From positions 1-36,726 of the forward strand of contig NZ_CDDB01000053.1 in the NCBI RefSeq assembly GCF_000820105.1: a stretch of 36,726 nucleotides of DNA, read 5' to 3'. The position numbers and the translations under genes are program-made. How positions within the stretch are numbered: position 1 is the first letter of the stretch; each line of letters starts with the position of its first letter. Below are positions 17,244 through 26,826 of this stretch, one piece after another. The stretch comes from Aeromonas schubertii. GTDB lineage: Bacteria > Pseudomonadota > Gammaproteobacteria > Enterobacterales > Aeromonadaceae. The notes under the pieces were generated by a model. The model was not told the DNA's origin. It did no database searches and saw only the letters and a program-made list of their open reading frames with translations.

Positions 17244-17267
17244 AAAAAAACCCGGCCAGGCCGGGTT
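17244..17267 (-). terminator. Terminator of the TDT transporter gene (leftward)
   Basis: On the minus strand AACCCGG, loop CCTGG and CCGGGTT run into seven T (17244-17250). It follows the TDT gene stop by about 20 bases and stands back to back with the aroP terminator. Confidence 0.88.
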
Positions 17268-17285
17268 AAAAGGAGGTCGCTATCG

Positions 17286-18251
17286 TCAGGAATGGGTACG
17301 CAGCACACGATAGGGTTTGAAGAAGAAGAGATAGCGCAGGGCCACATAGCTCACGATGACGAAGGCCACCACCAGCTCGATAACGGCCAGGGAGTGCACC
17401 TGGGTCACATAGGCCTCGGCCACCCCCTGGCTTCCCATCAGCTTGGCCAGCTTGAACAAGGCGGTGGCGCCGATCACCATGGGGAAGGTAAAGGCGGCGT
17501 ACCCCGGGCTGAAGGGCAGGCGCAGCAGGCGAAAGAAGGCCAGCCAGATGATGCCGGTCATCAGCACCGCGATACCAAAGAGCAGGGCGACCAGCACCGG
17601 GGACGGCGCATCATAGACGGTCAGGTAACCGGCCAGGGAGAGGCTGGCCGGGGCCGCCAGAATGGCGATGGTCGGCTTGGCGGCGTCGGGCACCTCATGG
17701 CTGAAGATGAGGCGATAGAGCATCAGGGGCAACATGACCGCATAACAGGCCATACCAAAGCCCTGCAGGGCCTGGGCCAGGGGCAGCATGCGACCATCCG
17801 GGCAAGCCACCGCCGCCACTATGATGCCGACCGGGGGGACAAACCAGCTCGGCACCATGTGGTGAAGCTCAAACTCACGGGCACGATGCCAGCAGAACGT
17901 GGCCAAAAACAGCAGGTGCAGCACCACGGCGAAGAGCCACAGCCCCTCCCCCAACCCGGGCGCATAAGGCTCGAGCGCCTTGGAGACCACCATGGTCGCC
18001 ATGGCGTAGGTGGGGGCAACACTGCCCACCACGGGGTGAGCCAGATCCTGCCTGAGCAGACGGGGATGAAAGATAAACTTGACCGTGAGGATGAGCAGCA
18101 GCACGGCACCGATGGCGGCACCTCCCAACTGGGCCCACCCCTGAAGCCCCCCTATATTCTCACAACTCCAGCCCAGGCTGGCGATGCCCAGAGCCAACCC
18201 GGCCATGGGAGTCGGGGCGGCGGCCAGTTTCTTACGGGTACGCGCTATCAT
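17286..18251 (-). CDS. TDT/SLAC1-family transporter (TehA-like)
   Basis: A 321-aa membrane protein with about ten hydrophobic helices. It fits the tellurite-resistance/dicarboxylate transporter (SLAC1) family by its N-terminal PTPMAGLALGIASLGW, the central VGSVAPTYAMATMV and the FELHHMVPSWFVPPVGI loop. Members move malate, chloride, tellurite-related anions or sulfite (yeast Ssu1). The open frame continues far upstream, antisense to the LysR gene, but the ATG at 18249-18251 with AGAGG before it gives the family start. The divergent regulator resembles YeiE, a sulfite-responsive LysR protein, so sulfite export is a reasonable guess. Not proven. Confidence 0.85.
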   Translation of the reverse strand: MIARTRKKLAAAPTPMAGLALGIASLGWSCENIGGLQGWAQLGGAAIGAVLLLILTVKFIFHPRLLRQDLAHPVVGSVAPTYAMATMVVSKALEPYAPGLGEGLWLFAVVLHLLFLATFCWHRAREFELHHMVPSWFVPPVGIIVAAVACPDGRMLPLAQALQGFGMACYAVMLPLMLYRLIFSHEVPDAAKPTIAILAAPASLSLAGYLTVYDAPSPVLVALLFGIAVLMTGIIWLAFFRLLRLPFSPGYAAFTFPMVIGATALFKLAKLMGSQGVAEAYVTQVHSLAVIELVVAFVIVSYVALRYLFFFKPYRVLRTHS

Positions 18252-18332
18252 CTGCAACACCTCTTCAATCGAGCAGATCCGCGGAGGATCTTGGAATGGT
18301 GCTAGCATAAACCCCGTCTGGTGTTTACGATA

Positions 18333-18360
18333 TCTAAATGGCTTAAACATATCTTTTAGA
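18333..18360. promoter_or_regulatory. Interrupted inverted repeat between TDT gene and LysR gene
   Basis: TCTAAA (18333-18338) and TTTAGA (18355-18360) frame a 16-bp AT-rich spacer, eight bases before the LysR start. Divergent LysR/target gaps normally hold such sites, and autoregulation would fit. The arms are short, so confidence is low. Confidence 0.3.
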
Positions 18361-18368
18361 AAACCTAA

Positions 18369-19289
18369 ATGAACATCACCCTCAGACAGCTGCGCAGCTT
18401 CTGCGCCGTGGCCCGTCACGGCAACCTGGGAGCCGCCGCCGAGGCGCTCTTTCTCAGTCGCGGCGCCATCTCCCAGGCCCTGCAAGAGCTTGAACGCCAG
18501 CTCGGTACTCCCCTGTTTGATCGGGTCCATCCCAGGTTGCAGCTCAACAGCGAGGGGCGCCTGCTGCATCCCCTGGCCGAGGATCTGCTGGCTCGTCTGC
18601 ACGACATTGAGGGGCTCTTTGGTCAGGATGGGGCCGAGGCGGGCCTGCTGCGCCTCGGGGCGAGCCAAACTATCGGCAACTATCTGCTGCCGAACCTGCT
18701 CGCCCCCCTGCACAGTGAGACGGGACGGCTCGAGGTGGTGATCACCAATACCCACAACCTCTGCCAACAGCTGGCCAACTTCGAGCTGGATCTGGCCCTC
18801 ATCGAGGGGGAGTGTGTGCACGATGAGCTGGTCACCGAACCCTGGCTGGAGGATGAGATGGTGATCATAGCCCCACCGGATCACCCCTTGGCTGGCCGAC
18901 AGGAGCTTGAGCTCGCCGAGCTGAGTGACGAGCGCTGGGTATTGAGAGAGAGCCACTCGGGGAGCCGGGAGCGCTTTGATCAACAGATCCGCCCCCATCT
19001 GGTTCGCCCGGTTCAGGGGCTTGAGCTCAATACCCTGGAGGCGGTCATGCTCTCGGTGGAGCGTGGGCTCGGGCTCTCGTTTATCTCCGAGCTGGCAGCC
19101 CGGGATCGCCTGCAGAGCGGACGACTGGTCAGGCTCTCTGTCTCGAGGCGCTTTCCCCGCCGCCTCAAGCTGGTGTGGCACCGCCAGAAGTACCTGTCGC
19201 GCGCCATGCAGCGTTTCATCACCTTCTGCCAGGCCCAGCGGGAGCAGACCCCGCCATCGGCAAACGACGACACCCTAGGCAAGGGGTGA
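18369..19289 (+). CDS. LysR-family regulator, YeiE-like
   Basis: A 306-aa transcription regulator. The winged helix-turn-helix covers about 1-60 (MNITLRQLRSFCAVARHGNL, then SRGAISQALQELE). The effector domain follows, with segments that parallel E. coli YeiE in order: QTIGNYLLPNLLA, ALIEGEC, EPWLEDEMVIIAPPDHPL and WVLRESHSGSRE. YeiE responds to sulfite. The likely target is the divergent TDT-family transporter across a 117-bp gap. A CbbR/CysB-like alternative is less good because of the TIGNY and EPWLEDE segments. Confidence 0.86.
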   Translation: MNITLRQLRSFCAVARHGNLGAAAEALFLSRGAISQALQELERQLGTPLFDRVHPRLQLNSEGRLLHPLAEDLLARLHDIEGLFGQDGAEAGLLRLGASQTIGNYLLPNLLAPLHSETGRLEVVITNTHNLCQQLANFELDLALIEGECVHDELVTEPWLEDEMVIIAPPDHPLAGRQELELAELSDERWVLRESHSGSRERFDQQIRPHLVRPVQGLELNTLEAVMLSVERGLGLSFISELAARDRLQSGRLVRLSVSRRFPRRLKLVWHRQKYLSRAMQRFITFCQAQREQTPPSANDDTLGKG

Positions 19290-19334
19290 CAGAGCCGCTA
19301 AGATCGCGCCAACATCACGGTTAGCGGAGTTCCC

Positions 19335-19898
19335 ATGCCCTCACTCTCACGCCGCCTCCTGGCCCCCTCCCTCGCTCTGTTGCTGGGGGCTTGTGCCTCG
19401 CTCACCACGACCAGCATCAGCGAGCAGCAGATCAACGACTACCTGGCCAGCAAGGCCGGTTTCGAAAAGAGCCTGGGGATCCCGGGCATCATGTCGGCGC
19501 AGATCCGCCTTGGGGATCTCAAGAGCCACATCGGGCGCAGCGCCCCGGACAAGATCGATCTCGACGGCATGGGGGATCTCACCATCACCACGCCGGCCGG
19601 ACGCCAGGCCATGTCGGTGCGCCTCTCCCTGCGGGCACGTCCCGACTACCAACCCGCACAGGGGGCCATCTACCTTCAGGATCTGGAGTTGAGATCCATC
19701 ACCACTGAGCCGGCCGATGTGGGCGCCGCCCTCACCCCGCTGCTCCCCATGATCAGCCTCTCCTTGAGCCAGTTCCTCGAGCAGACGCCCGTCTATCGCC
19801 TCAACGAGCGCCACGAGAAGGAGGCCCTGGCCAAGGATCACGTGAGCGGGCTCAACGTGCTGCCGGGCCGACTCGAGATCCCGTTCAGCCTGCTCTAG
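19335..19898 (+). CDS. DUF1439 lipoprotein, YceB-like
   Basis: A 187-aa lipoprotein. The signal peptide ends in the lipobox LLLGAC with Cys20 as the lipidated residue; Ala follows, which does not retain it in the inner membrane, so the outer membrane is expected. The mature part has the SISEQQINDYLASKAGFEKS opening of the DUF1439/YceB family and a beta-rich body. The family is related in fold to lipid-binding TULIP-like proteins, but its role is unknown. AGCGGAG precedes the ATG. It has its own start just after the LysR gene and a terminator after it. Confidence 0.85.
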   Translation: MPSLSRRLLAPSLALLLGACASLTTTSISEQQINDYLASKAGFEKSLGIPGIMSAQIRLGDLKSHIGRSAPDKIDLDGMGDLTITTPAGRQAMSVRLSLRARPDYQPAQGAIYLQDLELRSITTEPADVGAALTPLLPMISLSLSQFLEQTPVYRLNERHEKEALAKDHVSGLNVLPGRLEIPFSLL

Positions 19899-19910
19899 GG
19901 AACAGGCACA

Positions 19911-19938
19911 AAAAGAAGGGGGAGCCAAGGCTCCCCCT
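19911..19938. terminator. Terminator between DUF1439 gene and glgC
   Basis: AGGGGGAGCC and GGCTCCCCCT (19917-19926, 19929-19938) form a 10-bp stem. On the minus strand TTCTTTTT follows, so it terminates glgC best and the DUF1439 gene perhaps. Confidence 0.85.
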
Positions 19939-19955
19939 CTCTGTTGATGGCGTCA

Positions 19956-21269
19956 TCACTGCACGCTCAGCTCCGGCTCCAGGGTGGGCTGCTCCTCACC
20001 GAGGCGCTCCAGCATGTCCCGGGTCACCAGCACTATGCCCTGCTCGGAGCGGTAGAAACGGCGAGCATCCTCGTCGGCATTCTCGCCAACCACCAGCCCC
20101 TCGGGCAGCTTGCACCCCTTGTCGACGACCACCCGACGCAGGCGACAACCGGCCCCCACCTCGACACCGGGGAAGATCACCGCCTGATCCAGAGTACAGA
20201 AGGAGTGGACGCGCACATTGGTAAAGAGCACAGAGCTCATCACGAAGGAGCCGCTCACTATGGTGCCACCGGCAAACAGGGAGTTGATGGTCATCCCGTG
20301 CTGACCGTTACGATCCTGTACAAACTTGGCCGGCGGAGTCATCAGCTGGCTGGTCCAGATGGGCCAGTTTTGATCGTACACATCCAGCTCGGGCACCACG
20401 GAGGCGAGATCCATGTTGGCCTCCCAGAACGACTCAACCGTCCCCACATCACGCCAGTAGGGGCGCTTGTCCGGGCAGCAGCCGACGCAAGACATGCTGA
20501 AGGGGTGGGCATAGGCGACCCCTTCACCGACCACCCGGGGGATCACGTTCATGCCAAAGTCGTGGTGGGAGTTCTCGTCACGAATGTCCTCTTCGAGCAG
20601 CTGATAGAGAAACTCGGCCTCGAAGATGTAGATCCCCATGGAGGCAAGGGCCGTATCGGGCTTGCCCGGCATGGGCGGCGGGTTGGTGGGCTTCTCCACG
20701 AAGGCGCTGATCTTGCGCGACTCGTCCACCGCCATCACCCCAAAGGCGGAGGCCTCCTCCCTGGGCACCTCGATACAGGCCACGGTCACCTTGGCGCCGA
20801 GGCGCACATGATCGAGCAGCATGCTGGCGTAGTCCATCTTGTAGACGTGATCCCCGGCCAGCACCACTATGTACTTGGGCCCATGGTCGCGAATGATGTC
20901 CAGATTCTGATAGACGGCATCGGCCGTGCCCCGATACCAGTGCACCTCATCCACCCGCTGCTGGGCCGGCAGCAGATCGATAAACTCGTTCATCTGATAG
21001 CGCAGAAAGGACCAGCCGGACTGAAGGTGTCGCAGCAGGCTGTGGGACTTGTATTGGGTCACCACGCCGATGCGGCGGATCCCCGAGTTGACACAGTTGG
21101 AGAGCACAAAATCGATGATGCGGAACTTGCCGCCGAAGTGAACCGCCGGCTTGGCGCGATTGTCGGTCAACTGCTTGAGGCGGCTTCCCCTCCCCCCAGC
21201 AAGGACCAGTGCCATGGTCTGATTCAGTAACTGTCTGGCCTTTGCCGTGTTAACAGGCTCTAACAACAT
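19956..21269 (-). CDS. glgC: Glucose-1-phosphate adenylyltransferase (ADP-glucose pyrophosphorylase)
   Basis: GlgC makes ADP-glucose from ATP and glucose 1-phosphate, the committed step of bacterial glycogen synthesis. The 437-aa product (E. coli 431) has the N-terminal [14 protein letters not shown] nucleotide loop and the [15 protein letters not shown] segment with the allosteric-type Lys. GTADAVYQN, the active-site [11 protein letters not shown] and the substrate-binding FVEKP segment follow, and the C-terminus is a left-handed beta-helix domain. GGGG stands eight bases before the ATG. It stands alone; glgA, glgB and glgP are not adjacent in the window, unlike the E. coli operon. Confidence 0.96.
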   Translation of the reverse strand: MLLEPVNTAKARQLLNQTMALVLAGGRGSRLKQLTDNRAKPAVHFGGKFRIIDFVLSNCVNSGIRRIGVVTQYKSHSLLRHLQSGWSFLRYQMNEFIDLLPAQQRVDEVHWYRGTADAVYQNLDIIRDHGPKYIVVLAGDHVYKMDYASMLLDHVRLGAKVTVACIEVPREEASAFGVMAVDESRKISAFVEKPTNPPPMPGKPDTALASMGIYIFEAEFLYQLLEEDIRDENSHHDFGMNVIPRVVGEGVAYAHPFSMSCVGCCPDKRPYWRDVGTVESFWEANMDLASVVPELDVYDQNWPIWTSQLMTPPAKFVQDRNGQHGMTINSLFAGGTIVSGSFVMSSVLFTNVRVHSFCTLDQAVIFPGVEVGAGCRLRRVVVDKGCKLPEGLVVGENADEDARRFYRSEQGIVLVTRDMLERLGEEQPTLEPELSVQ

Positions 21270-21328
21270 CCAATGTACCCCTTTGTAGCTATTACAGATC
21301 CATATTGCCCACTTTACCGGGGCATGAA

Positions 21329-21344
21329 AGTGTTTTCACTCACA
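21329..21344. promoter_or_regulatory. Possible CRP site upstream of glgC
   Basis: AGTGTTTTCACTCACA has GTG and a full TCACA at CRP spacing (8 of 10 core positions), about 65 bp before the glgC start. glgC is CRP-dependent in E. coli, which makes it plausible, but the left half is imperfect. Confidence 0.3.
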
Positions 21345-21421
21345 TTTATTACCATTTAATGGATGTGGATGATATTTTTATCACTTTAACTTATGGACTC
21401 TAACAAGCCCCGTTCAGGGTG

Positions 21422-21934
21422 TCATTCGTTTCCAGACGTTTTTCCTTTCCCTTTTAGCCTGAGCAAGCCACGGATCACCTCGTTGAGCAGGCGATAACGC
21501 TCCAGCTCCCCCTGATCGTAACGGGTGGCAAGCATGGCGGGGTTACTCCTGTGCTTGAGATAACGATTGAGCTGCAAGCGGTTAAAACCGGCCACCTTGT
21601 AGAGGTTATTGAGCAAACTGGTGCACTCCTCGTCATCCAGGCCCGCCTCCTGCAAATAGTGGGGAGTATCGGGAGTGAGTGGGCGACTCTTGAGGGAAGC
21701 CAACTTGCCCTGCTCACGCAGATACTCCAGCCACTGCTCCACATGCAATGGCTTGCTGCCGGCCAGCAAATTGAAATACCCCACCGCATCACAGCGGCAA
21801 CCGCTGAGCAGCGTCAGGGCCAGGGTGTCGTCGTTGCACTCCAGGGTGACAGGACCACTTTGAACCCAGTCGAGTGCCTGTACCCGGATCCGGGCGTGGG
21901 CACCCTGCTCGTCCGTCACGTCAAACAGGAACAT
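21422..21934 (-). CDS. Hypothetical protein (170 aa)
   Basis: A 170-aa soluble protein that I cannot place in a family. The N-terminal 60 residues look beta-rich (MFLFDVTDEQGAHARIRVQAL). The rest is helical and charged, with ELERYRLLNEVIRGLLRLKGKGK at the end read in pieces, and a basic tail. The ATG at 21932-21934 is preferred: GGAG lies eight bases upstream, while the longer frame begins within the metE terminator hairpin. It lies downstream of metE on the same strand, separated by that terminator, and upstream of glgC by about 150 bp. Confidence 0.6.
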   Translation of the reverse strand: MFLFDVTDEQGAHARIRVQALDWVQSGPVTLECNDDTLALTLLSGCRCDAVGYFNLLAGSKPLHVEQWLEYLREQGKLASLKSRPLTPDTPHYLQEAGLDDEECTSLLNNLYKVAGFNRLQLNRYLKHRSNPAMLATRYDQGELERYRLLNEVIRGLLRLKGKGKTSGNE

Positions 21935-22014
21935 GGTTTGGCTCCACAGCACAAAATCACCATGATGGGCAAGCCCGGCGTCCCTGTAAAGGCAAGTGCC
22001 CCAATGGTGACCAT

Positions 22015-22045
22015 AGAGAAGGGGAGGCAATGCCTCCCCTTCTCT
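22015..22045 (-). terminator. metE terminator (long perfect hairpin)
   Basis: A 15-bp perfect inverted repeat (22015-22029 and 22031-22045) around one base, with a practical loop of five. It is directly after the metE stop. No long T-run follows on either strand, but the stem is very strong. Confidence 0.75.
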
Positions 22046-22057
22046 CGACCGTCAGGA

Positions 22058-24340
22058 TCAGACCTTCTCGGGTCGCCGTGCCAGCTCCTGACGCAGCGCC
22101 CGTGTCGCCGCCACCATCACCTTCAATGCCGCCTGCGTCTCCTCCCAACCCCGGGTCTTGAGGCCACAGTCCGGATTGACCCAGAGCCGCTCGACCGGGA
22201 TCTTGCGAGCCGCCTTGCGCAGCAGACCCTCTATCCACTCCTGACTCGGCACGTTGGGTGAGTGAATGTCATAGACACCAGGGCCAATCTCGTTGGGGTA
22301 GTTGAAGCGCTCGAACGCCTCCAGCAGCTGCATCTGGCTGCGGCTGGTCTCGATGGTGATGACATCTGCATCGAGCGCCGCCACTGCCTCGATGATGAGG
22401 TTGAAGTCGCTATAGCACATGTGGGTGTGGATCTGGGTGCTGTCCGCCACCGGGCTGGCGCTCAGGCGGAAACTGCGCACCGCCCAGTCGAGATAGGCCT
22501 GGTGATCCCCGGCGCGCAGGGGCAACCCCTCGCGAATGGCAGGCTCGTCGATCTGGATGATCTTGATACCGGCCGCTTCCAGATCCGCCACCTCGTCGCG
22601 AATGGCCAGGGCGATCTGCAGGGCAGACTGCTCGCGGCTCACGTCTTCGCGGGGGAAGGACCAGCAGAGGATGGTCACGGGCCCGGTCAACATCCCCTTG
22701 ACCGGCTTGTCGGTCAGGCTCTGGGCAAAGCGGGCCCACTCCAGCGTCATGGGGGTCGGACGGTCGATATCCCCGGTGATCACCGGCGGCTTGACGCAGC
22801 GCGAGCCGTAGCTCTGCACCCAGCCGAAACGGGTGATGGCAAAGCCGTCCAGCAGTTCACCGAAGTACTCGACCATGTCGTTACGTTCGGCCTCCCCGTG
22901 TACCAGCACATCCAGCCCGATCGCTTCCTGGCGCAGGATGGCATCCTTGATCTGGGCGCAAATCCCCGCCTGGTAGGTGGCGTCGTCGACACGACCGGCG
23001 CGCCACTCCTGGCGCAGGGCACGGATTTCGCCGGTCTGCGGGAAGGAGCCGATGGTGGTGGTCGGCAGCAGGGGCAGACGCAAGATCTCCCGCTGACGCC
23101 GGGCGCGCACCGGGTAGGCGCCGCTGCGGTGGAATGCCTGCTCGGTCAGGGCCGCCAGACGCGACTGCACCGCGCTCTTGTGCACCTTGCCATCGCCAGC
23201 CCTATCGATGATGGGCTGGCTGTAGGCGGCCACCCGCGACGGCTCGCCACCATCGAGGTAATCGGCCAGCAGCCCCAGCTCGTAGCACTTCTGCTGGGCA
23301 AAGGCGAACCAGCTTTTCACCTGGGGGGCCAGCTCATGCTCCAGGGTGAGATCCACCGGACTGTGCAGCAGGGAGCAGGAGGAGCCGACCCACAGGCGCT
23401 CGCCGAGGCGCGCCTTGAGCCCCTTGAGGCGCTCACCCACTGCCAGCAGGTTGGCCCGCCACACGTTGCGGCCGTTGATGACCCCGGCCGAGACAACCCA
23501 GTGGGCAGGCAGCTTGGGGATGAGGCTCTCGGCCTGCTCGGGGGCCGCCACCAGATCCAGGTGCAGACCGTCGACCTTCAGGCTGGTGATGAGATCGCGC
23601 TGGTGCGCCACCGAGCCAAAGTAGGTAGTCAGCAACAGCTTGCAGGGACCGGCCAGGCGCTCATAGGCCTTGAGGTAAGCCAGTCGCCACTCCTCGGGCA
23701 GATCCAGGGTCAGGGCCGGCTCGTCAACCTGTACCCACTCCACTCCCAGGGACGAGAGCCTCCCCAGGATCTCCTGATAGACGACGAGCAGCCGGTCGAG
23801 CAGCTCGAGACGGGAGAAGCCGCTCTCTTTCTCCTTGCCGAGCCAGAGGTAGGTGACGGGGCCGAGCAGAACCGCCTTGATGGGAAGGCCCAATGCCTTG
23901 GCCTCCTCGACCTCGTCAAACAGTTGGGACCAGCCGAGGCGAAAGCGCTGATCCTGATGAAATTCGGGCACCAGGTAGTGATAGTTGGTGTTGAACCACT
24001 TGGTCATCTCGGCCGCAGCTGCGGGCTGACCGGTGGGGGCTCGGCCCCGGGCGACCCGGAACAGGGTATCGAGGGTGGTCTCGCCGTCCCGGTGGCGCGC
24101 CGGCACCGCATCCACCAGCAGGCTGGTACCGAGCACCTGATCGTACCAGGCGAAATCACCGACCGGCAGCAGGGTCACACCGGCCTGGCGTTGTGCCTGC
24201 CAGTGACGCTCACGCAGGCCCTTGCCCACCGCCAGCAACTCAGATTGCGGGATCTCCCCACGCCAGTAGGCCTCGAGGGCAAATTTCAGTTCGCGCTTGG
24301 CGCCGATGCGGGGGAATCCCAGGGTGTGTGCTTGAGTCAT
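22058..24340 (-). CDS. metE: Cobalamin-independent methionine synthase
   Basis: MetE transfers a methyl group from 5-methyltetrahydropteroyl-triglutamate to homocysteine, making methionine without B12. The 760-aa product (E. coli 753) begins with [15 protein letters not shown]. It has the C-terminal zinc ligands His640 and Cys642 (HTHMCYSDF), Glu664 (TIETSRSQ) and Cys725 (NPDCGLKTR), so it is complete. The ATG at 24338-24340 with GAGAGAAGG upstream is preferred to the ATG five codons earlier. It is divergent from metR, with MetJ- and MetR-type sites between. Confidence 0.97.
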   Translation of the reverse strand: MTQAHTLGFPRIGAKRELKFALEAYWRGEIPQSELLAVGKGLRERHWQAQRQAGVTLLPVGDFAWYDQVLGTSLLVDAVPARHRDGETTLDTLFRVARGRAPTGQPAAAAEMTKWFNTNYHYLVPEFHQDQRFRLGWSQLFDEVEEAKALGLPIKAVLLGPVTYLWLGKEKESGFSRLELLDRLLVVYQEILGRLSSLGVEWVQVDEPALTLDLPEEWRLAYLKAYERLAGPCKLLLTTYFGSVAHQRDLITSLKVDGLHLDLVAAPEQAESLIPKLPAHWVVSAGVINGRNVWRANLLAVGERLKGLKARLGERLWVGSSCSLLHSPVDLTLEHELAPQVKSWFAFAQQKCYELGLLADYLDGGEPSRVAAYSQPIIDRAGDGKVHKSAVQSRLAALTEQAFHRSGAYPVRARRQREILRLPLLPTTTIGSFPQTGEIRALRQEWRAGRVDDATYQAGICAQIKDAILRQEAIGLDVLVHGEAERNDMVEYFGELLDGFAITRFGWVQSYGSRCVKPPVITGDIDRPTPMTLEWARFAQSLTDKPVKGMLTGPVTILCWSFPREDVSREQSALQIALAIRDEVADLEAAGIKIIQIDEPAIREGLPLRAGDHQAYLDWAVRSFRLSASPVADSTQIHTHMCYSDFNLIIEAVAALDADVITIETSRSQMQLLEAFERFNYPNEIGPGVYDIHSPNVPSQEWIEGLLRKAARKIPVERLWVNPDCGLKTRGWEETQAALKVMVAATRALRQELARRPEKV

Positions 24341-24389
24341 CGCCTTCTCTCTCATCGTTGATCCGAATATGGCTGGATTCGACTCATTT

Positions 24390-24421
24390 AGCCGTCCAGA
24401 TGTTTACACATCCAGAATGAC
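24390..24421. promoter_or_regulatory. Tandem MetJ-type met boxes
   Basis: Four successive 8-mers resemble AGACGTCT: AGCCGTCC, AGATGTTT, ACACATCC and AGAATGAC, with 6, 6, 5 and fewer matches. Weak tandem boxes are typical of real MetJ operators. They lie 50-80 bp before metE, where repression by MetJ with S-adenosylmethionine is expected. Confidence 0.5.
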
Positions 24422-24443
24422 GAGATAAGGTGAGCCTGACTAT

Positions 24444-24456
24444 TGAATCCTCTTCA
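24444..24456. promoter_or_regulatory. MetR-type site TGAATCCTCTTCA
   Basis: It matches TGAA-N5-TTCA exactly, the MetR recognition pattern, and lies between metE and metR, 36 bp before the metR start. MetR with homocysteine would activate metE from here and affect its own gene. Confidence 0.6.
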
Positions 24457-24491
24457 AGTGGCTCTCAAGGATCTCTCAAGCAGGAGCAAGG

Positions 24492-25400
24492 ATGGAGATT
24501 AAACACTTAAGGACGGTGGCCGCCCTGGCCGAGCAGGGCTCCCTCGCCGCCGCCGCCGCCGCATTGAACCTGACCCAGTCAGCCCTCTCTCACCAGCTCA
24601 AGGAGCTGGAGGGCCGCCTGGGCCTCGAGCTCTACCTGCGAAAGAGCCGGCCACTTGCCTTCACCCCGGCCGGCGAGCTGGTGCTTGGCCTGGCCCGCAG
24701 CGTCCTGCCCCAGATAGGGCAGGCCGAAAAACAGCTCGCTGCCCTGCAAAGCGGTCAACAGGGTCGCCTGCACCTGGCCCTGGACTGCCACAGCTGCATC
24801 CATTGGCTGCTGCCCCTGCTGCCCGCCTTTCGCCAGCGCTGGGGCGGCGTCGAGCTGGAAGTGGAGTCACTGCCCGGCTTCGATGCGGTGGCCGCCCTGC
24901 TCGGCGGACGGCTCGATCTCTTGCTCACCTCGGATGTGCAGACCCGGGGCGATCTCCACTTCGAGCCCCTGTTTGACTTCTCCCTCACCCTGGTGATGGC
25001 GCCGGATCATCCGTTGGCGAGCAAGGAGTGGATTGCACCGACCGATCTCGCCGGCGAGGTGCTGCTCACCTATCCGGTAGAGCGCGCCCGGATGGACATC
25101 TTCGGCCGCTTCTTGCTCCCCGCGGGGGTCGAGCCGGGCCGCTGCAAGGTGGTCGACAACACCTCTGTGATGTTGCAGATGGCGGCGGCCGGACTCGGCC
25201 TTGCCGCCCTGCCCGACTGGGCCAGCAGCGAATTCGTGCGCCAGGGGCTGCTGCTGGCCCGCCCCCTCGGTGATGGGATTAGGCGCCACATGTATGGTGC
25301 GGTGCGGGTTGCAGAGCGCCATCAGGGCCCATTACAAGGGCTCTTCGCCTTGATCCGGGAGCGGCACGCCCAGGCAACGATAACGCTTCCCGCTCGCTAG
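24492..25400 (+). CDS. metR: LysR-family activator of methionine synthesis
   Basis: A 302-aa regulator that parallels E. coli MetR closely: [20 protein letters not shown] at the start, the recognition helix [13 protein letters not shown], then the MetR-typical ECHSC-like DCHSCIHWL and [12 protein letters not shown], and APDHPLASK. It binds homocysteine in that family and activates metE. AGGAGCAAGG precedes the ATG. The divergent position next to metE with a MetR-type box is the classical arrangement. Confidence 0.95.
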   Translation: MEIKHLRTVAALAEQGSLAAAAAALNLTQSALSHQLKELEGRLGLELYLRKSRPLAFTPAGELVLGLARSVLPQIGQAEKQLAALQSGQQGRLHLALDCHSCIHWLLPLLPAFRQRWGGVELEVESLPGFDAVAALLGGRLDLLLTSDVQTRGDLHFEPLFDFSLTLVMAPDHPLASKEWIAPTDLAGEVLLTYPVERARMDIFGRFLLPAGVEPGRCKVVDNTSVMLQMAAAGLGLAALPDWASSEFVRQGLLLARPLGDGIRRHMYGAVRVAERHQGPLQGLFALIRERHAQATITLPAR

Positions 25401-25525
25401 CCTTCAAGCGGAAACACCATAGAAACAATCAAACTCAGAGTTACTCACCAAACCCATACAATTCAGTTGAATATCCTGTTGCCGATATCTATTGTGGAGC
25501 CCTCAACCAAGGGAGGGTGAACGAG

Positions 25526-26782
25526 ATGGATATTGTGGTGCTGGGAGGAGGCGTGGTCGGTGTCAGTACGGCCTGGTATCTGGCAAAGGCAGGCCACAGG
25601 GTGACCCTGCTCGAGCGACGCAGCGAAGTGGCAATGGAGACCAGTCACGCCAATGCGGGACAGATCTCCCCCGGCTATGCGGCCCCCTGGGCGGCCCCCG
25701 GCATCCCCTTCAAGGCCGCCAAGTGGATGCTCGAGCGCCACGCGCCGCTGGCCATCCGCCCCACCTCGGACCCTTTCCAGCTGCGCTGGATGCTCAAGAT
25801 GCTGGCCAATTGCAACGAGGCCTCCTACGCCCGCAACAAGGGGCGCATGGTGCGCCTGGCCGAGTTCAGCCGCGACTGCATGATCCGTATGCGCCATGAG
25901 ACCGGCATCGACTACGAAGGGCGCCAGCTCGGCACCCTGCAACTGTTTCGAAGCCGCGCCCAGATTGAGGCGAGCAAGCGGGACATGGAGGTACTCGCCG
26001 CCGCCGGCGTGCCGTTCGAGGCGCTCGATGCCACCGGCTGCGAGGCCGCCGAGCCGGCGCTGGCCCGGGTGCGCGGCGTCATCAAGGGGGGCTTGCGCCT
26101 GCCCGGCGACGAGACCGGTGACTGCCTGCGTTTCACCCGAGCCCTGGCCGGGGAGGCGCAAAGACTCGGCGTCACCTTCGTCTTCGATTGCGCCGTCGAC
26201 AGCCTGATCCAAATCGCCGGCAAGGTGGTCGGGGTTCGCGCCGGCGAGCAGCGCTGGCATGCCGACGCCGTGGTGTGCGCCTTTGGCAGCTACAGCACCG
26301 GCTTCTTGCGCCAGTACGATCTCGACTTGCCCGTCTACCCGGTCAAGGGCTACTCCCTCACCCTGCCCATCACGGATGCCGGCGGAGCCCCCCGGAGCAC
26401 TGTGCTCGACGAGACCTACAAGGTGGCGCTCACCCGTTTCGACCAGCGTATTCGGGTCGGCGGTATGGCCGAGCTGGCGGGTTTCGATCTGCGGCTTAAC
26501 CCGAGACGACGGGAGACCCTCGCCATGGTGGTGGGCGATCTCTTTCCGCAGGGGGGCGATCTCGCCCGTGCCGAGTTTTGGACCGGGCTGCGCCCCATGA
26601 CCCCGGATGGCACGCCTCTGGTGGGCCCGAGCCCCATTCCGGGACTGTGGCTCAACACCGGACACGGTACGCTGGGCTGGACCATGGCGGCGGGATCGGC
26701 ACAACTGCTCTGCGACTGGATAAGTGGGGAGCGCCCCCCCATCGACACGGAAGGACTCACACTGGCTCGCTACGCCGCCTGA
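25526..26782 (+). CDS. dadA: D-amino acid dehydrogenase, small subunit
   Basis: DadA is a FAD-containing inner-membrane-associated enzyme that oxidises D-alanine and other D-amino acids to 2-oxo acids, feeding electrons to quinones. The 418-aa protein has the Rossmann GGGVVGVST (7-15), [41 protein letters not shown] and the C-terminal [14 protein letters not shown] and [12 protein letters not shown], all typical. The ATG at 25526 has GGGAGGG at good distance; the GTG nine bases earlier overlaps that ribosome site. No dadX (alanine racemase) follows, unlike in E. coli. Transcribed alone after metR. Confidence 0.95.
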   Translation: MDIVVLGGGVVGVSTAWYLAKAGHRVTLLERRSEVAMETSHANAGQISPGYAAPWAAPGIPFKAAKWMLERHAPLAIRPTSDPFQLRWMLKMLANCNEASYARNKGRMVRLAEFSRDCMIRMRHETGIDYEGRQLGTLQLFRSRAQIEASKRDMEVLAAAGVPFEALDATGCEAAEPALARVRGVIKGGLRLPGDETGDCLRFTRALAGEAQRLGVTFVFDCAVDSLIQIAGKVVGVRAGEQRWHADAVVCAFGSYSTGFLRQYDLDLPVYPVKGYSLTLPITDAGGAPRSTVLDETYKVALTRFDQRIRVGGMAELAGFDLRLNPRRRETLAMVVGDLFPQGGDLARAEFWTGLRPMTPDGTPLVGPSPIPGLWLNTGHGTLGWTMAAGSAQLLCDWISGERPPIDTEGLTLARYAA

Positions 26783-26795
26783 GCCTTGAGATAGC

Positions 26796-26821
26796 AAAAA
26801 CGCGCCAAAGGGCGCGTTTTT
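26796..26821. terminator. Bidirectional terminator between dadA and dedA
   Basis: AAAAACGCGCC, loop AAAG and GGCGCGTTTTT give runs of A and T on both sides, so the hairpin can end both converging genes. Confidence 0.9.
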
Positions 26822-26826
26822 CTTGT

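Noticed and set aside
18252-19181. N-terminal extension of the TDT transporter over the LysR gene
   Set aside because: The sequence before 18251 is antisense to a clear LysR gene and has no homology; a good start with a ribosome site exists at 18251.
22262-24361. 699-codon open frame on the plus strand
   Set aside because: It is antisense to metE in the frame that GC-rich codon bias keeps open. Its product is low-complexity (G, L, H, Q, V rich) and no ribosome site precedes it.
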